The notes below the pieces were generated by a model. The model was not told the origin of the DNA and did not search any database. It worked only from the letters and a program-made list of their open reading frames with translations. From Alphaproteobacteria bacterium (lineage in GTDB: Bacteria > Pseudomonadota > Alphaproteobacteria > Micropepsales > Micropepsaceae), in NCBI GenBank assembly GCA_017308375.1, contig JAFKEW010000043.1, positions 78,984 through 142,983 of the forward strand: a DNA stretch of 64,000 nucleotides, written 5' to 3'. Numbering within the stretch: the first letter of the stretch is position 1; each line of letters begins with the position of its first letter. This document shows positions 16,298 through 24,383 of the stretch, piece after piece. The position numbers were made by a program, and so were the translations under genes.

Positions 16298-16786
16298 ATG
16301 TCTAAATATAGACTAAATTTTGCTATAAAAGCTTCCGGTGTAGCGGCAATTCTATTTGGAATAGCTACGGTCGTTTCGGGTGGAAACGCGATTCTTAATC
16401 TTCACGGGATACGTAAATATAGCGAGGAAATTGTATCATTCGTCCTGTATTTTAATTTTCTTGCTGGATTTGCATACATCATCACCGGGATCGGTTTGAT
16501 TTTGCGAAGTAGATGGGCGCCTGCATTCGCGGTCACCGTAGCTATTGTCACTGTCATTGTCTTTGCTGGCTTTGGAGTGTGGATATTCCAAGGTCGCGCT
16601 TACGAAATGAGAACTCTCATTGCCATGAGCTTGCGAACCGCATTTTGGTGTAGCGTGAGCATTGTCGCATTGTTCGCGCGCAATGCTTATTCAACTTCGC
16701 CAGTTGCGGAAACTGATTTGAGACCAAATGACTCCGATCATATCGGGACGGAGATGCCACGCCACGGCAACGACAATATACTGTAA
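16298..16786 (+). CDS. hypothetical membrane protein
   Basis: 162 residues, not recognised. Four hydrophobic segments are apparent: about 10-32 (SGVAAILFGIATVVSGG), 46-68, 73-95 and 107-127, with a polar tail rich in Asp/Asn. Base composition is clearly more AT-rich than neighbouring genes (many AAA/ATA/TTT codons), suggesting recent acquisition. It converges with the NodT gene across 44 bp. Confidence 0.6.
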   Translation: MSKYRLNFAIKASGVAAILFGIATVVSGGNAILNLHGIRKYSEEIVSFVLYFNFLAGFAYIITGIGLILRSRWAPAFAVTVAIVTVIVFAGFGVWIFQGRAYEMRTLIAMSLRTAFWCSVSIVALFARNAYSTSPVAETDLRPNDSDHIGTEMPRHGNDNIL

Positions 16787-16830
16787 GTAAAGAAAACATA
16801 GCGCAACCGATAAGTCGACTACTGATCTGG

Positions 16831-18330
16831 TCACGAAACAGGAGTGGATGAGGCTACTTCGGACGCCCCCCAACCACCTCCGATCGCTTTATACAGTGCT
16901 ACCAGTTGCACAGCAGCTGTCGTCTGCGCGTGCGCATTTGCAGTTTCGGCCTCGTGCAGCAGGCGCTGGACCGCAAGCAACTCGATCCGTGTGATGTCGC
17001 CGGCGGCATATCGCGCCTCGGCATGACCGGCGCTCCGGCGTGCAGCATCGAGCGCCGCCTGCCGCCGCGCCAATGTGGCAAGCCCGGCGTCATAATCGCT
17101 CAAACTGCGCTCCGCATCGCCGAGAGCCGCCAGCACCGCCTGTTCATAGCCGAGCGCCGCCTGCCTTTGTGCGGCCTCCCGGGCGCGGATCTCCGCGCGC
17201 ACGCGGCCGCCGTCGAACAGCCGCCAGGAAATGAGCGGCAGGATGGAGAAGCGAGTGCTGGATGAGTCGAACCAGTCGCCCGGACTGAGCGCCTGAAATC
17301 CGCCACCAGCGCCAATGGACAGCTTGGGAAACAGCTCTGCGGTTGCAACGCCAATATCAGCGGTGCTGGCAGCGAGTCGCCGTTCAGCAGCCAAAACATC
17401 GGGGCGACGACGCAAAATGTCGGCACGCTCCCCTACCGGCAGCGTCGGCAGCGTGAGGGTCGACGCAGCGCTATTGAGCAGCTTCAGTTCCCGCTCCGGC
17501 GGTGAGCCGAGCAGGACACCGATACTGAGCACCGCCCCGCGCTGTCGAGCCTCGATGTCCGGTAGCGCGGCACTGGCCGCAGCCAAGCGTTCATAAGCGG
17601 CCTCCACGTCGGCCTCAGAAACGTCGCCGAGAGCGGCTCGGCTGCGCATTAGGTCCAACGTCTGTTGCAACGTCGCGACCATCGCCTGCTGCGTACGCAA
17701 TTCCTCTCTGGCGCCGGTCGCCTCGAACCATGTGCGGGCGACCTCGGCCGCGATCCGCATGCGCACGCCCTGCGCTTCGGCTTCGGTTGCCTGTAGCCTG
17801 GCGCTAGCGCCTTCTAACCCTCGCCGATTGGCACCGAACAGATCAAGTTCCCAGGCTGCGTCGAAGCCGGCGTCGTAGATTGTCTGGGACGCTTCAAGGC
17901 CGGGAATGGAGCCAATGGGCAGCGGGCCATTCTCGCTTTGCCGGCGCCGATTCACGCTGGCGCCGGCGGAAGCCGTGGGAAGTTGTTGACCAGCAGCTCG
18001 ATCCCGCAGTGCGCGCGCTTCGTCGATCCGCGCGGTGGCTTGGCGGATATCAAGGTTCTGAGCCAGTGCGGTGTCGACCAATCTCTCCAGTTCAGGGTCG
18101 CCAAGTGTTGACCACCAGCGGGTAAGGTCCGTTGGCACAGACGCCCCCGCGACCGGTCTGGTCCAGCCGCTGCCCGTATCAACGGAAGGTGGCGCGTGAT
18201 AGTCGGGACCGACGACACAGGCAGTCAACGAGGTGCAGCCAGATATCAATATTGCGGCGCGCGACCATCGCCGAGAGCGTCCGCTCGAATCCGACAAGAC
18301 TGCTGGTTCGCGATGGTGGGTCAATCTCAT
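16831..18330 (-). CDS. NodT-family outer-membrane efflux lipoprotein
   Basis: 499-residue outer-membrane factor of the RND/NodT family. The N terminus has a lipoprotein signal (AAILISGCTSLTAC, lipid attachment on Cys of LTAC). Two OEP repeats with long coiled-coil helices follow, e.g. QATARIDEARALRDRAAGQ, and the typical RRRPDVLAAERRLAASTADIG. It provides the outer-membrane channel for the ABC pump encoded upstream. I start at ATG 18330, which overlaps the permease stop by 4 bp; the open frame runs further upstream only as a shadow. Last gene of the tetR operon. Confidence 0.92.
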   Translation of the reverse strand: MRLTHHREPAVLSDSSGRSRRWSRAAILISGCTSLTACVVGPDYHAPPSVDTGSGWTRPVAGASVPTDLTRWWSTLGDPELERLVDTALAQNLDIRQATARIDEARALRDRAAGQQLPTASAGASVNRRRQSENGPLPIGSIPGLEASQTIYDAGFDAAWELDLFGANRRGLEGASARLQATEAEAQGVRMRIAAEVARTWFEATGAREELRTQQAMVATLQQTLDLMRSRAALGDVSEADVEAAYERLAAASAALPDIEARQRGAVLSIGVLLGSPPERELKLLNSAASTLTLPTLPVGERADILRRRPDVLAAERRLAASTADIGVATAELFPKLSIGAGGGFQALSPGDWFDSSSTRFSILPLISWRLFDGGRVRAEIRAREAAQRQAALGYEQAVLAALGDAERSLSDYDAGLATLARRQAALDAARRSAGHAEARYAAGDITRIELLAVQRLLHEAETANAHAQTTAAVQLVALYKAIGGGWGASEVASSTPVS

Positions 18331-19451
18331 TGCAGACGTCCTCGAACGAAGATGGTGGCCATGGTGAGCGACACCAGGGCGATCAGCGCCAGCGGCCAAA
18401 GGCTTGCAAGGATGTCGCCGGGCGACATTGCTTTCAGAAAGCTGCCTTCCACGATGATCAGAAAATGGGTGAGTGGAATCGCCTGAGCCAGCCATTGCAG
18501 CAGCGTGGGCATATTCTCGACCGGCGTGGCGAAGCCCGACATCAGAACGGCAGGCACGCCAATGGCGAAGGCGCCAAGGATGGCCTGCTGCTGAGTCGCG
18601 CTGATCGCGGAAATCATCAGGCCGATGCCCACCACCGACAGGATAAACAGAACCAGACTGACAAATAGTAGCCCAAACGATCCGTTGAACGGAATCCGGA
18701 ATGGTCCCGCGGCCGCCGCCATCATCAGAAGTCCGAGTATGGTGCCGATGACCAGCGCCGGTAGGGATTTGGATATAATGATTTCCGGCGTGGAGGTTGG
18801 CGACACCAGCAACTGGTCGAACGTTCCCAATTCGCGTTCACGGGCGATCGACAGCGACGTGATGAGCAGCGCGCTGAAGAAGGCCAATATACCAGAGAGG
18901 CCGGGCACGATAAACCAGCGGTACGTCAGATTGGGATTGAACCAGTTGCGCACCGCTGCCGGCGTCGCGGGCTTGGCGTCGGCATTGACCTCCGCACCAA
19001 CCTCGGCAGCGATGGCGGAGAGATAGCTGGCTGTGATCTGCCCTGAGTTGCTCCGCCGGCCATCGATCAGAACCTGGATGCGACCATTGTCGCCGGCAGC
19101 AATGGAGCGCGAAAAGTCTGGCTGGATATCGAGCGCCGCGATCACCTTGCCCTGGTCGATAAGATGGCGCAGCTCCCGGCTGTCGGTCACGCGATAGACC
19201 TGAGTAATGAAGTCGGCCCGGTCCAGCCGCGTGATCAGTTCATACGACCAGCGGCCCGCATCCTGATTGTGCACGGCGATATCGACATTGCGCACTTCCA
19301 ACGTTGCGGCAAAGGCAAACACCAGCAGTTGCAGCAGTGGCGGCACGAACACGACCATGCGGCTGCGCGGATCGCGCAGAATGCTCAGCACTTCCTTGAT
19401 GAACTGGGCTCGCAGGCGGGTGAAAGTGAAATAGCTATTGTGTTGCGCCAT
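18327..19451 (-). CDS. ABC-2 type permease (YbhR-like)
   Basis: 374-residue ABC-2 permease: one N-terminal transmembrane helix (RMVVFVPPLLQLLVFAFAAT), a large periplasmic domain (about 50-170), then five helices at the C terminus with the ABC-2 signature ERELGTFDQLLVSPTSTPEII. Together with the neighbouring permease it forms the membrane channel of the exporter. 6 bp separate it from the upstream permease gene. Similar to YbhR/YhhJ of E. coli by layout. Confidence 0.9.
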   Translation of the reverse strand: MAQHNSYFTFTRLRAQFIKEVLSILRDPRSRMVVFVPPLLQLLVFAFAATLEVRNVDIAVHNQDAGRWSYELITRLDRADFITQVYRVTDSRELRHLIDQGKVIAALDIQPDFSRSIAAGDNGRIQVLIDGRRSNSGQITASYLSAIAAEVGAEVNADAKPATPAAVRNWFNPNLTYRWFIVPGLSGILAFFSALLITSLSIARERELGTFDQLLVSPTSTPEIIISKSLPALVIGTILGLLMMAAAAGPFRIPFNGSFGLLFVSLVLFILSVVGIGLMISAISATQQQAILGAFAIGVPAVLMSGFATPVENMPTLLQWLAQAIPLTHFLIIVEGSFLKAMSPGDILASLWPLALIALVSLTMATIFVRGRLQ

Positions 19452-19457
19452 GGCCGC

Positions 19458-20627
19458 TCACTCCAGATTTTTGCGCGTTACGCGCTTTGCCAGGAGGAAA
19501 AACAGGATGCCGATTCCAGCCATCGCCAGCAGGTTCGGCACGAAGACCGCCCAGATGTCTCCGGCCAGAAAAATGGTCTTCAGCGAAGAGACAAAATAGC
19601 GTGCCGGGATCAGCCAGGTGATGGCCCGGATCGGCGCGGGCATGGCATCGATCTCATAGAGAAAGCCCGACAGCATGAATGCCGGCAGAAAACCGGAGAA
19701 CAATGCAATCTGTGCAGCCAGAAATTGATTGCGGGTAACGGAGGAGATCAGCAGCCCCTGGCCCAGCGCAGGCACCATGAACGTGGCCGAAAGCAAAAGA
19801 AGAGCAGCCAGCGATCCGCGCAGCGGCACGTCGAATATAAAGACTGCTAGTGCTGTAGCGCCAAGCGTGGACAACATGCCAAGCGCAAAATAGGGCAGGA
19901 GCTTTCCGATCAGGATTTCAGCGACAGAAGCAGGCGTTGAAAGCACCGCCTCCATCGTGCCGCGTTCCCATTCGCGCGCGACCACCAGGGCGGTCAGCAT
20001 GGTGCCGATGATGGTCATGACGATGGCGATGGCGCCGGGTACGAGCGAACGACGGCTTTCCAACTCGGCGTTGAACCAGTAACGGGGTTCCAGTGTTACG
20101 CCTGCCCGGGATGCCTCGACACCGAGGCCGTCGCGCCAAGTCTGCACGACGCCCTGCGCATAGTTCGTGACATAGTTGGCGGTATTGGGCTGTGAACCAT
20201 CGGTGATGATTTGCACGAGAGGCTGAGCCCCACGGTTGGCCAGGCGTTGCTCGAAATCCTGCGGAATCACGACAAAGCCGCGCAAGCTGCCGGAGACGAC
20301 CCGGTCGGCGACCTCGCGCCGGTCATGGGCGAAGGTTACATCCAGATAGCGCGTGCCGGCGAATGCGGCGGCCAGTGAGTGTGCTGACGCGGATTCGGAT
20401 TCCTGCACCACGCCGATGCGCACCGCACGCACGTCCAGCGACACGGCATAGGCAAACAGAAATAATAATACGACCGGGAGAACGAAGGCGATCAGTAGCG
20501 TGGACGGATCGCGCATCGCCTGCAGGCTTTCTTTGAGCACCAGAGCCCAAAGACGCTTTGGATCGAAGCGGCGCATGGCCTCAAGTGGCACCCGGTGATC
20601 CGGGCGCGGTCCGTTCGTGCTGTTCAT
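19458..20627 (-). CDS. ABC-2 type permease (YbhS-like)
   Basis: 389-residue ABC-2 permease with the same topology as its downstream neighbour: helix 1 at about 42-65 (LLIAFVLPVVLLFLFAYAV), a periplasmic domain, then C-terminal helices with REWERGTMEAVLSTPASVAEI. Start overlaps the ATPase stop by 4 bp. The pairing of two non-identical ABC-2 permeases with one fused double ATPase matches the E. coli YbhFSR exporter. Confidence 0.9.
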   Translation of the reverse strand: MNSTNGPRPDHRVPLEAMRRFDPKRLWALVLKESLQAMRDPSTLLIAFVLPVVLLFLFAYAVSLDVRAVRIGVVQESESASAHSLAAAFAGTRYLDVTFAHDRREVADRVVSGSLRGFVVIPQDFEQRLANRGAQPLVQIITDGSQPNTANYVTNYAQGVVQTWRDGLGVEASRAGVTLEPRYWFNAELESRRSLVPGAIAIVMTIIGTMLTALVVAREWERGTMEAVLSTPASVAEILIGKLLPYFALGMLSTLGATALAVFIFDVPLRGSLAALLLLSATFMVPALGQGLLISSVTRNQFLAAQIALFSGFLPAFMLSGFLYEIDAMPAPIRAITWLIPARYFVSSLKTIFLAGDIWAVFVPNLLAMAGIGILFFLLAKRVTRKNLE

Positions 20628-22450
20628 GCCGCCGCCCCGCTGCGGGCTTCGTCAGCGAGATCTTCGGCTTCGACCAGATGAATGAACGCATCTTCCATGG
20701 TCGGGTCGGGCCGGGTATCGCTGACCGCGCCGCGCTTGAGAGCGTCCGGCGTGTCAAGCGCGATCAGCCGGGCGCGATAAAGCATCGCTACCCGATCGCA
20801 ATATTCTGCTTCGTCCATGAAATGGGTGGTGACCATCACCGTCACGCCCTTGCGGGCAAGGCCGTTAATATGGGTCCAGAATTCGCGCCTGGTGATGGGG
20901 TCGACACCTGAAGTTGGCTCATCCAAGAACAGCACGGGCGGGCGATGCATCACCGCGCAGGCCAGCGCCAGGCGTTGCTTATATCCAAGCGGCAATGAGT
21001 CCGGCGCTGCCGAGAGCCAAGGTTGCAGACCGAAGATGTCGACCATCTCCTCGATCCGCGCCTGCCGCGCGGCGCCGTCGAGGCCATAGACGCCCGCGGA
21101 GAACTCCAGGTTTTGTCGCACGGACAGCAAACCATAGAGCGAGAACTTCTGCGCCATATAGCCAAGCTGGCCTTTGGCCGCGCCGGTCGCCCGGCGCAGG
21201 TCCAGTCCCACCACATGAGCCTCGCCGCTGGTGGGTTTGAGCAGGCCACACAGCATTTTGAACGTAGTCGATTTGCCGGCGCCATTCGGTCCGAGCAGGC
21301 CAAAGATTTCGCCTTTGCGGACCTCAAAGCTTACAGTGTCAGTGGCTGTGAAATCGCCAAAGCGCTTCGTCAGATCTCGGCAGGAAACCGCAACGTCTGA
21401 GGCAAGTTCGACCGGCGACAACCCCTCGGCGAGTGCTGATGTGCCGCCCGGACCACCACCCAGAAGATCAATGAAGGCGTCTTCGAAACGGGCGGGTACC
21501 GCCCTGAGCTGCGCATCGGCCCGCCCGGCGAACGCTGCTATCTGTTCGGTTCCCGCATGAGCGCGCAGCACCACGCGTACGCCTGCACCCTGGATCACCC
21601 CATCGCTGACGCTTTCCAGATCCAATGCCTCGGCAAGCACGGCCCGCCGCTGATCGCCAACCTGTTCCAGACGAAAGCTCCGGTTTGTAAGGCGCGCGGT
21701 CAGCTCTCCGGGTGGCCCGTCATAAGCGAGCTGACCTTCGTTGAGCAGCAGCACGCTGTCGCAGCGTTCGGCTTCGTCGAGGTAAGCGGTCGACCAGACC
21801 ACGGCCATCCCTTCGTCGGTCAGCGCCTGCACCATGCGCCACAGGTCCTGACGGCTGACCGGGTCGACGCCGACGCCCGGTTCATCGAGCAACAATACGG
21901 CAGGCCGGGCCATCAACGCGCAGGCCAGCCCCAGCTTCTGCTTCATGCCGCCGGAGAGCTTGCCCGCTAGGCGTTCGGTAAAGGGGGCAAGACGCGTGAA
22001 GTCGAGCAATTCCGCAAAAAGGTCAGCGTTCCTGTCGGCATCCATACCGCGCAATTGCGCATAGAGGCGCATGTTCTCCATGACCGACAAGTCTTCGTAG
22101 AGGCCAAAGCGCTGCGGCATGTAGCCGGTCGCGACGTGGATCGCGTTATTGTCGTCCACCACGTCAAAGCCCGCCACCACGGCGTGGCCACTGTTCGGCG
22201 CCAGCAGACCTGTCAGGATGCGCATCAAGGTTGTTTTGCCCGCGCCGTCCGGTCCAACCAGCCCGGTAAGACGGCCGTACCGGATGCGTGCGTTCAAGCC
22301 CTGCAATGCATGCACGCTGCCAAAATGCTTGTTCACCCCGTTGATGACGACCGCGACCTCACTATCCGTGTCACGTGGCGGGCCGGATGTTGCGCTACCG
22401 GGCTCCACCTCAACGGCCTTTGGCGTGCGCGTTGGGGGCTTGCCCGGCAT
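20624..22450 (-). CDS. ABC transporter, fused dual ATP-binding protein (YbhF-like)
   Basis: 608 residues with two nucleotide-binding domains. NBD1: Walker A GPDGAGKTTL near residue 66, signature LSGGMKQKLG, Walker B AVLLLDEPGVGVDP. NBD2: GPNGAGKSTT near residue 394, a divergent signature LPLGYKQRLA, Walker B VLFLDEPTSGVDP. This fused arrangement is that of YbhF/RbbA-type exporters, energising the two ABC-2 permeases. The start at 22450 overlaps the HlyD-type gene by 41 bp; a later start is possible. The degenerate second LSGGQ suggests one asymmetric ATP site. Confidence 0.92.
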   Translation of the reverse strand: MPGKPPTRTPKAVEVEPGSATSGPPRDTDSEVAVVINGVNKHFGSVHALQGLNARIRYGRLTGLVGPDGAGKTTLMRILTGLLAPNSGHAVVAGFDVVDDNNAIHVATGYMPQRFGLYEDLSVMENMRLYAQLRGMDADRNADLFAELLDFTRLAPFTERLAGKLSGGMKQKLGLACALMARPAVLLLDEPGVGVDPVSRQDLWRMVQALTDEGMAVVWSTAYLDEAERCDSVLLLNEGQLAYDGPPGELTARLTNRSFRLEQVGDQRRAVLAEALDLESVSDGVIQGAGVRVVLRAHAGTEQIAAFAGRADAQLRAVPARFEDAFIDLLGGGPGGTSALAEGLSPVELASDVAVSCRDLTKRFGDFTATDTVSFEVRKGEIFGLLGPNGAGKSTTFKMLCGLLKPTSGEAHVVGLDLRRATGAAKGQLGYMAQKFSLYGLLSVRQNLEFSAGVYGLDGAARQARIEEMVDIFGLQPWLSAAPDSLPLGYKQRLALACAVMHRPPVLFLDEPTSGVDPITRREFWTHINGLARKGVTVMVTTHFMDEAEYCDRVAMLYRARLIALDTPDALKRGAVSDTRPDPTMEDAFIHLVEAEDLADEARSGAAA

Positions 22451-23441
22451 CGACGTCGATGGTCACCGGCATGCCTTGGCGCAGCGCGGCATCTGCATTG
22501 GTGACCACGATCCGCAGGCGATAGACCAGATCCGTGCGCAGATCCGTGGTCTCTACCGTTTTTGGCGTGAACTCGGCGCGCGGTGAAATGAACCCGATCT
22601 GACCTTGATAGACCTTGTCGGACGAGTCGCTGCGAACGCGCACCTGCATTCCGGGCGCGATGCGGCCAAGATCCGGTTCGCTGACATATGCACGTACATA
22701 AACCGGCGCATCAAGGCTGAGGCTATAGGTTGGACTCTGACTGACAACCATGCTGCCGGGTTCGCGTACCCGTGCGATGATCGTGCCGGTACTTGGCGCA
22801 GCCAATACTGTGTCTGCAAGGGCCGTGGCCGCCTGTGCCCGTGCGGCTTGCGCGGCGGCCAGGCGGGCTTGCCCCGCGGCGATATCTTCCTTGCGGAAAC
22901 CTTCCGCGGCCTGCGAATACGCGGCCCGGGCGGCGTTGACTCGGGCAGTTGCCTGATCGCGCGCGGCACGCGCGGCATCGGCCGCTTTTTGGCTGGTGGC
23001 CCCCGACGTGATCAACTGGCTCTGCCGATTGAAATTGCGCTCCGCATCCTTGGCGACGGCCAATGCCTGATTGAGGGCCTCCTGGGCCTGGACAATCTCT
23101 TGTGGACGTAGGCCGCGATGCAATTTGTCGAGGTCCGCTTGAGCCACGGCTACGGTCGCATCGGCCGCCGCGAGCGCTTCTCTGAACGGCTGAGCGTCGA
23201 GGGCTGCCATGCGCTCGCCCGTTTCGACGTGATCACCTTCATCGAAGTTCATCTGCGCCACACGGCCGGACTGACGGAAGGCCAATTGAACCTCCCGGAT
23301 GTCGACATTGCCGTACAAGCGCAGTGCGTCGTCGCCGTGGCTGCCACGCTGCATCCACAGCCATCCAGCACCAACTATCGCAATGACGGCGGCAACAACG
23401 ATGGCCCGCTTTGTAGTGCTGGATAGACGGATGCTCTTCAT
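22410..23441 (-). CDS. HlyD-family periplasmic adaptor (YbhG-like)
   Basis: 343-residue membrane-fusion protein. N-terminal anchor TKRAIVVAAVIAIVGAGWLW (about 10-30), a biotinyl-lipoyl-like half motif (GRVAQMNFDEGDHVETGE), a long alpha-hairpin coiled coil rich in Ala/Gln/Arg (about 95-200), then beta-barrel strands (VYVRAYVSEPDLGRIAPGM). It bridges inner-membrane permeases and the NodT channel. It overlaps the tetR stop by 4 bp. Confidence 0.92.
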   Translation of the reverse strand: MKSIRLSSTTKRAIVVAAVIAIVGAGWLWMQRGSHGDDALRLYGNVDIREVQLAFRQSGRVAQMNFDEGDHVETGERMAALDAQPFREALAAADATVAVAQADLDKLHRGLRPQEIVQAQEALNQALAVAKDAERNFNRQSQLITSGATSQKAADAARAARDQATARVNAARAAYSQAAEGFRKEDIAAGQARLAAAQAARAQAATALADTVLAAPSTGTIIARVREPGSMVVSQSPTYSLSLDAPVYVRAYVSEPDLGRIAPGMQVRVRSDSSDKVYQGQIGFISPRAEFTPKTVETTDLRTDLVYRLRIVVTNADAALRQGMPVTIDVDAGQAPNAHAKGR

Positions 23442-24046
23442 TGCACCGTTCCGATACCGCGCAGATAGATGGCAAACACGCCGGGCGCATCGCTACGAAT
23501 GCGGGCGACGTCACCCGCCAGCATGGATTGCATGACGAGGCCCTGGATCGTGCCGATGAACAGGGTGGCTGCGGCATCTAGGTCGAGGCCCGCACGCAAC
23601 TCGCCCTGTGCCTTTCCCGCTTCGAGCAAGCAACGCAGCCGTTCGCCATAGTGGCGGATCAGCGTCTGGGCCATGCGTTTCGGAAGAGTCTCACCCGGTC
23701 GTTGCAACTCCCCGAAAAGCATTCTCGGTACTCCCGGATGGTCAGACACGAAATCGATATGCGTCATGAAAACCGCCTCAAGGGCTGCGATCGGAGACGT
23801 GGCTCCTTCTGCAGCCTCATCCACGCGGGCGAGCAAGCGCTCGGCCACCCAGGACATGACCGCCTCCAAGATGGCATCCTTGCTTGGGAAGTGGCGGAAC
23901 AGCGCCCCCTGGGTCAGTCCCATTCGCTGCGCGATGGCCGTCGTCGTGATGTCGCTTGGATTCTGTTCCCCGGCCAGGCCGACCACCGCCTCTACGGTCG
24001 CCGCCCGTCGCTCGTCAGCGGGAAGATGCTTGGGATGCCCACTCAT
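23438..24046 (-). CDS. TetR-family repressor (CecR-like), first gene of efflux operon
   Basis: 202-residue TetR regulator. The HTH is ITTTAIAQRMGLTQGALFRHFPSKDAIL near residues 38-65; the C-terminal ligand-binding domain resembles the CecR group that heads the E. coli ybhGFSR operon. As first gene of the operon it is expected to repress its own transcript until an efflux substrate binds. A palindromic site (24063-24084) lies 17 bp ahead of its start codon. Confidence 0.9.
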   Translation of the reverse strand: MSGHPKHLPADERRAATVEAVVGLAGEQNPSDITTTAIAQRMGLTQGALFRHFPSKDAILEAVMSWVAERLLARVDEAAEGATSPIAALEAVFMTHIDFVSDHPGVPRMLFGELQRPGETLPKRMAQTLIRHYGERLRCLLEAGKAQGELRAGLDLDAAATLFIGTIQGLVMQSMLAGDVARIRSDAPGVFAIYLRGIGTVQ

Positions 24047-24062
24047 GGCTTGCTCTCACATA

Positions 24063-24084
24063 AGAAAGTAATCTATTACTATCT
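24063..24084 (-). promoter_or_regulatory. palindromic operator-like site, copy 2 (before tetR)
   Basis: The 22-nt sequence has core AGTAAT-N2-ATTACT and lies 17 bp upstream of tetR. An identical inverted copy is at 15721-15742. Position and symmetry fit a TetR dimer operator for autorepression. Confidence 0.7.
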
Positions 24085-24195
24085 ATCCATTGTAGTTGCT
24101 CACCGCAAGAGGAAACCACGAGGGGGTAATCGTGATCGACAGCAAGACCGTTATCCCGGTCGACCAGTATCGGTCGATCCCACGTGAATGGAACG

Positions 24196-24279
24196 GTAGG
24201 TCAGCGTTTCCGAGTCATCGAGCCAGCCGCATTCGGGCATGAAGCCATCGAGCAGCGCGAGCACCCGGTCGGTGCGGTC
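24196..24279 (-). pseudogene. trbE internal fragment (VirB4-type ATPase)
   Basis: About 28 codons, DRTDRVLALLDGFMPECGWLDDSETLTY, match an N-proximal part of the conjugation ATPase TrbE as I know it. The match ends abruptly on both sides. Its left edge in reading direction abuts the trbC stub in a different frame at 24279, so trbD and the flanking parts of trbC and trbE were deleted. Confidence 0.65.
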
Positions 24280-24383
24280 GATGAGCCGGAGGCGTGGGCG
24301 GCGGGAGCGAGGACGAGATTGACGTAGGTGACGGCGGCGACCGTCGCGACGGTGCGACGGACGCGCATGGGGATGCGGATCAT
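24279..24383 (-). pseudogene. trbC N-terminal stub
   Basis: 35 codons beginning MIRIPMRVRR and ending APAAHASGSS: the signal-peptide part of TrbC pilin from Trb/IncP-type conjugation systems. Its ATG overlaps the trbB stop by 4 bp as in intact trb operons. The body of the protein is missing; sequence switches to trbE at 24279. Confidence 0.7.

Noticed and set aside
23651..24187. Plus-strand ORF covering the tetR antisense and the 24.1-kb spacer
   Set aside because: Mostly antisense to tetR; the final 20 codons (VIDSKTVIPVDQY) are suggestive but too short to assign.
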